This document shows, piece by piece, positions 4,829 through 9,311 of a stretch of 9,311 nt of DNA. This stretch comes from Kiritimatiellia bacterium (GTDB taxonomy: Bacteria > Verrucomicrobiota > Kiritimatiellia > RFP12 > UBA1067). Each line of letters begins with the position of its first letter. The first letter of the stretch is position 1. The position numbers and the translations under genes are program-made. Below the pieces are notes generated by a model. That model was not told where the DNA came from. It ran no database searches and saw nothing but the letters and a program-made list of their open reading frames with translations. The stretch covers positions 1 through 9,311 of the forward strand of contig CAAGNL010000358.1 of assembly GCA_900771305.1 (NCBI GenBank), read 5' to 3'.

Positions 4829-7327
4829 CTATTTCAGCATCACGGGACCGTAGAGCCCGCAGCTGTCCAGCGTGTCGTTCGCACTGTAGCCATTCGTGAT
4901 CTCCGAGAAGCCCCATTCGCCGCGTGCGTTGTTGTGCGGACCCTCCTTGTACGCCAGGCAGCTCTTCGTCACACGCCTCTCCGGCGGGACCAGGCAGTCC
5001 CCGATGAGCCGGTTCCGCCAGGTGTTCGTCACCCGCACCTCCAGGTCGTTCTCCCCGGCCTTGAGCGCGGCGGCCGGCACCTTCGCGTACCAGGGCGCAC
5101 ACCAGACGACGCCGCAGTCCACGCCGTTCACGCGGACCTCCGCCACCCCGCCTTCCACATGGCCGAGCGTCAGCAGACGGTCGCCCTTCACCGTGTTCAA
5201 CTGGAACTTCGTCCGATACGACGCCGTCCCGGAGAAGTACCGCACCGTCTCGTCGGCGCTCTTCGTCCAATCACCCAGGCGATTGTGCGGACGCCCCCCG
5301 AGGTCGACCGTCCAGGGCCCCGTCACCGCCACGCCGCTGTCCAGCGGAACGTGCTGCATCACCGGCGGCGTCGGACGCGACGGCGCCTTCGACGCCTCCG
5401 GACGGAACACGACGAAGACCGAACCGTCGCGCGGGAACTTGAGCGACAGCTTCGTGCGCCCATCCTCCGTCGCCTTCGCCTCCGGCACCGCGCGGCGGTT
5501 CCCCGTCACGGGATCCCAGAACTCGCAGCTCTTCCCCGCCACGCGGAAGGTCTCGCTGCCATATCCCTTCCCCGAGGCCGTCACGAAGTAGATGTCCGTG
5601 CCATCCGCCAGCCGACGGTGGATCACGTCGTTGAAGTCGCCCTCGAAGTCCGGAACTGGCAGTTTGCCCCAGGCGGCACCGGGCTGTGTCAGGTCGAGGA
5701 ACGCCCCGTAGCGGGACTTCAGCTCGATCTTCTCATCGTTCAGCACATCGTAGTTGTAACCGCGCGGAATCCCCACCGTCGCCCCGTCATAAGGCAGATC
5801 GCGGTAGCGTCCCCAGTGGCGGTACGGATTGTGTCCCGCATAGACCGCGAGGTCGACCACCGGCTCGCCCGCCTGCAGCAGCATCTGGCAGCGGGAGAGA
5901 TAGGTCAGAAAGGCATGAGCCTGACCATGCCACGTCACGTTGCGGTTGATGTGCGTGCCCGCGAAGTATTCGATGCCGGGCTTTCCGAACGCCTCCGGGG
6001 AACAGCTGAACGTATGCCACACGAAATGGTTGATGCCGTCGACAAAGGCGTCGTCGGCGCTGCGCTTGAGCCGCGACGGCAGCATGTTCCAGTGGTAGTC
6101 CATCGTTGTGAAGGCCTCGGCGGACGCCCGCTTCAGACCATAGATGCGCGCCGCGTTCGCCGCCGCCACGTTGTGGGCGTGTCCCGAATGATGCGCCGGC
6201 GCCACGGGCCAGAACTCGCCCTGGGGCATGTCGTTCACGCCGAGCGCGGCCAGCTGGTCCGCCGCCAGGAACACGCTCGGGCTTCGGTTCCAGGGGCCGC
6301 CCGACTCGGAGTAGATCTTCAACCCGCGCGCGTGCGCCAATCGCCGCACGGTTCCGTAGAAGTTCTCCCGGAACATGTCGTTCCGTGAACGGCGAAAATC
6401 CTTCAGAACGTTGTGGGATTGTTCAATTTCGGGATTGTCTGATCTGGGAGGTGCGAAGCCGGCCAGCATGGGCAGATGCGGACGCAGGTCGTAGCCTGCA
6501 TGCTTCCTGAATTCGCTCTCCATGGCGGGCGTCCAGGTGGGGATCGCCCCTTCCCAGCTCACCGAGTAGACATGCGTGAACGTCTTGCCGACGAGCGGAC
6601 CCAGCACCGCGCACAGCGGCTCGACGATGCGGTTGAAGTGGCGCTCCACGGCCACGGGATCGATCACGTCCACGTCGAATTCGCGCTTCGGGATCGCGCA
6701 ATAGCCAAACCGCAGATGAACCATCCGAGCCCCCGGCGTCCCCGCCGCGACGCATTTGACGGTCTCGGTGTCGCGATCCTGCTCCCACCGTCCCGTCGCG
6801 CCGCCGACATTCCGCCAGCCCGATTTCACGACGGCGCCGGACGGCACGGTCACCGTCATCTCGCAGATGTCGTGGTAGTTCTCGTATTCGGCCGGGACCT
6901 CCGCCACGTCGACGCCGCAGACGAGCCGCTTCGGACAGTCCGCCCCCGTTTTCCAGGGGCCCTTCAGCGATCCGCCGCAGTCCGAGAGGTTCATCGTGAA
7001 CTCAAGCCCCAGGCGCGCACACTCCTTCACGGAATAGGCGACCATGTCGTACCACTCGGGGCTCGCGAACGCGAGCTTCACCTCCGGCTTCCAGACGCGC
7101 GTGTCGTACCCGCGCGGATCCAGCAGCAGCAGACCGCCGAATCCCATTTTCTTCATCGCCTCGAGGTCCGCCGTCGCCGTCCTCCTGTCGACGTTGCCGT
7201 TCACCCAGTACCAGTAGCACCACGGCTTCGCCGCGTCCGGCGGCGTCACAAAGTCCTCGTAGAGCCCCGCCCGCGCCGCAGTGGCGCAGAGACAGACCAT
7301 CACCAGCAGAAGTCGTCTCATCTTCAT
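4829..7327 (-). CDS. Secreted glycoside hydrolase of the GH106 (alpha-L-rhamnosidase-like) family
   Basis: The protein has 832 residues. Positions 1-20 form a signal peptide (positive start, hydrophobic core, ATAARA before the likely cleavage), so it acts outside the cytoplasm. The mature start PWCYWYWVNGNVDRRTATADL (35-55) and MKKMGFGGLLLLD are the GH106 signature. Other typical segments are VYSVSWEGAIPTWT (253-266), IYSESGGPW (338-346), EAFTTMDYHW (404-413) and DAFVDGINHFVWHTF (426-440). SWE (E259) and SES (E341) carry the best candidate acidic catalytic residues, by analogy with Bacteroides GH106 enzymes. Residues 660-790 resemble a galactose-binding-like sandwich (VRVNGVDCGVVWCAPW). It is shorter than the roughly 1,100-residue Bacteroides rhamnosidases. 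Substrate cannot be fixed; rhamnose-containing pectins or glycans are likely. The ATG at 7327 overlaps the phosphatase stop codon (ATGA), but an AAAGGA sits 5 nt before the third-codon ATG (7321), which may be the true start. Residues 295-306 are encoded by the octamer-like stretch listed separately. Confidence 0.88.
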   Translation of the reverse strand: MKMRRLLLVMVCLCATAARAGLYEDFVTPPDAAKPWCYWYWVNGNVDRRTATADLEAMKKMGFGGLLLLDPRGYDTRVWKPEVKLAFASPEWYDMVAYSVKECARLGLEFTMNLSDCGGSLKGPWKTGADCPKRLVCGVDVAEVPAEYENYHDICEMTVTVPSGAVVKSGWRNVGGATGRWEQDRDTETVKCVAAGTPGARMVHLRFGYCAIPKREFDVDVIDPVAVERHFNRIVEPLCAVLGPLVGKTFTHVYSVSWEGAIPTWTPAMESEFRKHAGYDLRPHLPMLAGFAPPRSDNPEIEQSHNVLKDFRRSRNDMFRENFYGTVRRLAHARGLKIYSESGGPWNRSPSVFLAADQLAALGVNDMPQGEFWPVAPAHHSGHAHNVAAANAARIYGLKRASAEAFTTMDYHWNMLPSRLKRSADDAFVDGINHFVWHTFSCSPEAFGKPGIEYFAGTHINRNVTWHGQAHAFLTYLSRCQMLLQAGEPVVDLAVYAGHNPYRHWGRYRDLPYDGATVGIPRGYNYDVLNDEKIELKSRYGAFLDLTQPGAAWGKLPVPDFEGDFNDVIHRRLADGTDIYFVTASGKGYGSETFRVAGKSCEFWDPVTGNRRAVPEAKATEDGRTKLSLKFPRDGSVFVVFRPEASKAPSRPTPPVMQHVPLDSGVAVTGPWTVDLGGRPHNRLGDWTKSADETVRYFSGTASYRTKFQLNTVKGDRLLTLGHVEGGVAEVRVNGVDCGVVWCAPWYAKVPAAALKAGENDLEVRVTNTWRNRLIGDCLVPPERRVTKSCLAYKEGPHNNARGEWGFSEITNGYSANDTLDSCGLYGPVMLK
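6411..6440 (-). repeat. Octamer-array-like stretch inside the glycosidase gene
   Basis: Read on the minus strand, 6438 to 6415 is ACAATCCC-GAAATTGA-ACAATCCC, three 8-bp steps. The 30 bases 6440 to 6411 match 24 of 30 bases of the intergenic array at 2621-2650 without gaps, with the ACAATC cores in the same 8-bp phase. The stretch encodes Asp-Asn-Pro-Glu-Ile-Glu-Gln-Ser-His region residues (about 297-305) in a loop-like part of the enzyme. Shared origin is inference; the match is short and of low complexity. Confidence 0.45.
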
Positions 7328-7770
7328 CCTTTCAGTTTCTCGACCAGCGCCGTGCAGCCACGAAGCACATCGTCGTAGGTCTCGTCAAAGTTCCCCGTGT
7401 ACCAGGGGTCCGCGATGTCGCGTGTTTCGCCCGCGAACTCCGGGAGCTTGTGGATCTTCTCGCGGTCCTCGGGGTAGACCAGCCGACGCAGATCGGCGAC
7501 GTTGTAGGCGTCCATGCCGATCAGTAGATCGTACTCGCGCGCCTTCGCCGCCGTGAGCAGCCAGGCCGCGCGGTGGGAGAACGGAATGCCCTGCTGCGTG
7601 AGCTTCCGGCGCGTCCCGGAGTGGACATCGCTGCCGATCTCGTCCGTGTGCATCGCGGCGGACTCCACGACGACGTCCTCGATTCCCGCGCGGCGCAGAA
7701 GTTCCTTCATCACGAACTCGGCCATCGGACTCCGGCAGATGTTTCCGTGGCAGACAAACAGTATCTTCAT
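7324..7770 (-). CDS. Low-molecular-weight protein tyrosine phosphatase
   Basis: The 148-residue cytoplasmic enzyme is of normal length. The N-terminus MKILFVCHGNICRSPMAE carries the CX5R phosphate-binding loop (C7 nucleophile, R13, S14), and DPWYTGNFDETYDDV (121-135) supplies the general-acid aspartate D121. Family members remove phosphate from tyrosines, often regulating capsule or exopolysaccharide kinases; some related proteins are arsenate reductases, but the DPW segment favours a phosphatase. The reading frame extends upstream to 7986 through hipA sequence in another frame; the ATG at 7770 is the true start, with AGGA and AAGGG shortly before it. It starts 38 bp after the hipA stop, and its TGA overlaps the glycosidase ATG by 4 bp, so translation of those two is probably coupled. 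No tyrosine kinase or capsule gene is visible here, so its partner is unknown. Confidence 0.94.
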   Translation of the reverse strand: MKILFVCHGNICRSPMAEFVMKELLRRAGIEDVVVESAAMHTDEIGSDVHSGTRRKLTQQGIPFSHRAAWLLTAAKAREYDLLIGMDAYNVADLRRLVYPEDREKIHKLPEFAGETRDIADPWYTGNFDETYDDVLRGCTALVEKLKG

Positions 7771-7808
7771 CCGTCCTGTGCCCTTCTCACTCGAATGGCG
7801 TCTGCGCC

Positions 7809-9008
7809 TCATCGTCCCACGGCGGCCTTCACCTCGGCCAGCGCGCGCTTCGCCGTGCCGATGCCGAACCGCTCGGCGACGGAGAGCAGATCCACATCCC
7901 CGATACCGGATGTCTTGCCGTTGACCGAAAGGACATGGGGATTGGGCCACGCCTCGAAGTCCTTGTCCTCGACCGAGAAATGGCACCCCGTGAGATCATA
8001 CGCAGGAGCCAGTTCCCACGCCCCCCCTTCGCGCATGAGGAACGAGAAGTTCTTCGTGTGGTCGTCGACCTCCTCGATGTACACGTTGAAGGCCATTCGC
8101 CGAAACAGCTGTTCCAGCGCCTCGTATCCAAGGCCCAGATCGACCGCCGTGTGGAAAAGCAATTCGTAGCGTTTCTCTTCGCGCGCGGAAGGATGTCCGA
8201 CATGACAGAGTGCACAAAGCGTCTGGAGATGGTGGCGACGATTACCTTCTCGGTCGAATCGCTTCGTCATGAAATGCAATCTGCCATCCAGTTCGTAAAG
8301 GCGACATTCGCTCATCTGGATTCCAGCAGCCAGCGCCTTCAGGTAGACCTCGTATTCGGTTCTTCCCGCATCCTCAAGGCCATGCGGCGTGAACTTGATG
8401 AGCCAGTGCTCAAACCCCTCGGGCAGATCCCCTGTTCCCGCAACGAACTCGTCAGTCTCCCGATTCCATCCAACGACAGCCTTGGCCTGTGCACCTCCGG
8501 CGGACGTCCCTACGCGAAGGATTTCCCGGAGGGCGTCAACTCCCGACATCTCCGAGAGACGATTGTCGAGGGCCCGACGAGCCTGTTCAACCAGAAGACG
8601 CATATCAACGGCAGAAGGGATGACATCCTCGTCCCGCATGGCAGGTCGATACGTCAGAGCCCCCATCCCCCTGGAACCAACATATGCCAAACGATCCAGC
8701 GGCGTGATTTGACGGAAGTCGATGTGCTCGCTCTCCATGTACCGTTTGACAAGCGTATTGCCGAACGCGTCCGGCAGAGAATCGGCGATCATTCCGGGGA
8801 GTCCCGAGAACATGCGCCGAGGCAGATGGAAATCCTCGGCATGATAGATGCCCTGTGACAACGGCATCATGAACGGCGCAACTTCAATCCCCGACTTGCG
8901 GAACTCCGGATCGTATTCAAAGACCGAATATTGGTCATAGTCATGCGTGAGGGCCCCCACACGGCGTCCCCACAGAAATACTTCAATTACTTTGACCGGC
9001 CTATACAT
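7809..9008 (-). CDS. hipA: HipA-like serine/threonine kinase, toxin of a type II toxin-antitoxin pair
   Basis: The 399-residue protein is slightly shorter than E. coli HipA (440). The N-terminal subdomain (about 1-125) contains GLPGMIADSLPDAFGN (69-84), a family signature. The glycine-rich ATP loop is VGTSAGGAQAK (166-176), whose Ser169 is in the place of the autophosphorylated Ser150 of E. coli HipA. LIKF (203-206) gives the ATP-binding lysine, VDDHTKNFSF (314-323) gives the catalytic D315 and N320, and APAYDLTG (335-341) gives the metal-binding D338. All key residues are present, so it looks active. The known E. coli target is glutamyl-tRNA synthetase (GltX); the target here is not determined. 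The ATG at 9008 lies inside the end of the hipB-like gene (8-bp overlap) with AAAAGGG just before it. A tyrosine phosphatase gene follows after 38 bp. Confidence 0.93.
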   Translation of the reverse strand: MYRPVKVIEVFLWGRRVGALTHDYDQYSVFEYDPEFRKSGIEVAPFMMPLSQGIYHAEDFHLPRRMFSGLPGMIADSLPDAFGNTLVKRYMESEHIDFRQITPLDRLAYVGSRGMGALTYRPAMRDEDVIPSAVDMRLLVEQARRALDNRLSEMSGVDALREILRVGTSAGGAQAKAVVGWNRETDEFVAGTGDLPEGFEHWLIKFTPHGLEDAGRTEYEVYLKALAAGIQMSECRLYELDGRLHFMTKRFDREGNRRHHLQTLCALCHVGHPSAREEKRYELLFHTAVDLGLGYEALEQLFRRMAFNVYIEEVDDHTKNFSFLMREGGAWELAPAYDLTGCHFSVEDKDFEAWPNPHVLSVNGKTSGIGDVDLLSVAERFGIGTAKRALAEVKAAVGR

Positions 9009-9303
9009 GCGCCCTTTTCCGTTTTTTCACCTGCGATTTCTCAATCGCGTCGGCATAGGCAATGGGACTCATCTCATCCTTCGGTTCAAGATCCCTGATC
9101 CACCAATCCTGACCGAGCGTCCTACAGACTTGGACAAACGATCCCAACGTCGCGCCATCTCCCCCTTCAAGACGTTTGACGGCCGTCAACGACAACCCGC
9201 TCCTCTCGGCCAGCATCTGCTGCGTGATATTCCGTCGAAGACGATGCTCCCTGAGGGCTTCGCCTATTCTCTCCAATAGTTCTTCTTTACTACCTACAAC
9301 CAT
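9001..9303 (-). CDS. hipB: HipB-like helix-turn-helix antitoxin
   Basis: The 100-residue protein carries an XRE/Cro-type DNA-binding domain (about 8-66). Its helix-turn-helix is QQMLAERSGLSLTAVKRLE (28-46), followed by LGSFVQVCRTLG, the usual last helix. The C-terminal tail (67-100) ends in basic KKRKRAHV, as in antitoxins paired with HipA, where such tails contact the toxin or DNA. Known HipB proteins neutralise HipA and repress their own operon. It is the first gene of the run and overlaps hipA by 8 bp, the classic antitoxin-first order. Only 8 bases lie upstream in the window, so its promoter and operators are not visible. The first codons are noticeably richer in A and T than neighbouring genes. 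Confidence 0.9.
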   Translation of the reverse strand: MVVGSKEELLERIGEALREHRLRRNITQQMLAERSGLSLTAVKRLEGGDGATLGSFVQVCRTLGQDWWIRDLEPKDEMSPIAYADAIEKSQVKKRKRAHV

Positions 9304-9311
9304 AACAGATT

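Noticed and set aside
4812..5270. Possible N-terminal extension of endonuclease III
   Set aside because: This part is the glycosidase coding sequence read in another frame, low in complexity and unlike the family; a ribosome binding site precedes the ATG at 4811.
9304..9311. AAT shortly before the hipB ATG as the end of a -10 box and another leaderless start
   Set aside because: Only eight bases are available upstream, so neither a full -10 box nor a -35 box can be seen.

Overview
The window is GC-rich, densely coded bacterial chromosome. A GH106-type alpha-L-rhamnosidase, a large secreted beta-sandwich protein and tandem copies of the poorly understood ATPase/PD-(D/E)XK families common in anaerobic gut and sediment bacteria suggest a polysaccharide-degrading anaerobe. 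My best guess is the PVC group (Kiritimatiellota, Lentisphaerota or Verrucomicrobiota, probably an uncultured lineage). This rests on gene content and composition only; no rRNA or marker gene is present.

Layout: (1) bases 1-711, plus strand, the 3' end of a large protein made of beta-sandwich domains. (2) bases 753-4017, minus strand, two consecutive ATPase genes of different families: an 'AAA-ATPase-like plus PDDEXK_9' protein and an 'AAA_14 plus DUF4143' protein. Each stands behind its own promoter, and the two promoters are nearly identical around the -10 box and place the predicted transcription start at or next to the ATG, as in leaderless mRNAs. Between the two genes lies an array of 8-bp units in two opposed blocks. 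Upstream of the second gene are two abutting, related inverted repeats. (3) bases 4128-9303, minus strand, a tightly packed five-gene run in transcription order: hipB-like antitoxin, hipA-like kinase toxin, low-molecular-weight protein tyrosine phosphatase, secreted GH106 glycosidase, endonuclease III. Gene junctions are an 8-bp overlap, a 38-bp gap, a 4-bp ATGA overlap and a 17-bp gap, so they are likely co-transcribed at least in part.

How the genes fit together: hipB and hipA form a toxin-antitoxin pair. The phosphatase, glycosidase and nth look like ordinary cellular genes in the same transcription unit, with no obvious shared pathway. The ATPase section looks like an accessory block. The most interesting signals are non-coding: the shared leaderless-type promoter module, the twin inverted repeats at the -35 region of the DUF4143 gene, the opposed octamer array, and a short stretch inside the glycosidase gene that matches this array in sequence and 8-bp phase. 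I see no RNA genes, CRISPR array, insertion sequence or classical hairpin-plus-T-tract terminator. I do not find a convincing complete new multi-gene system.
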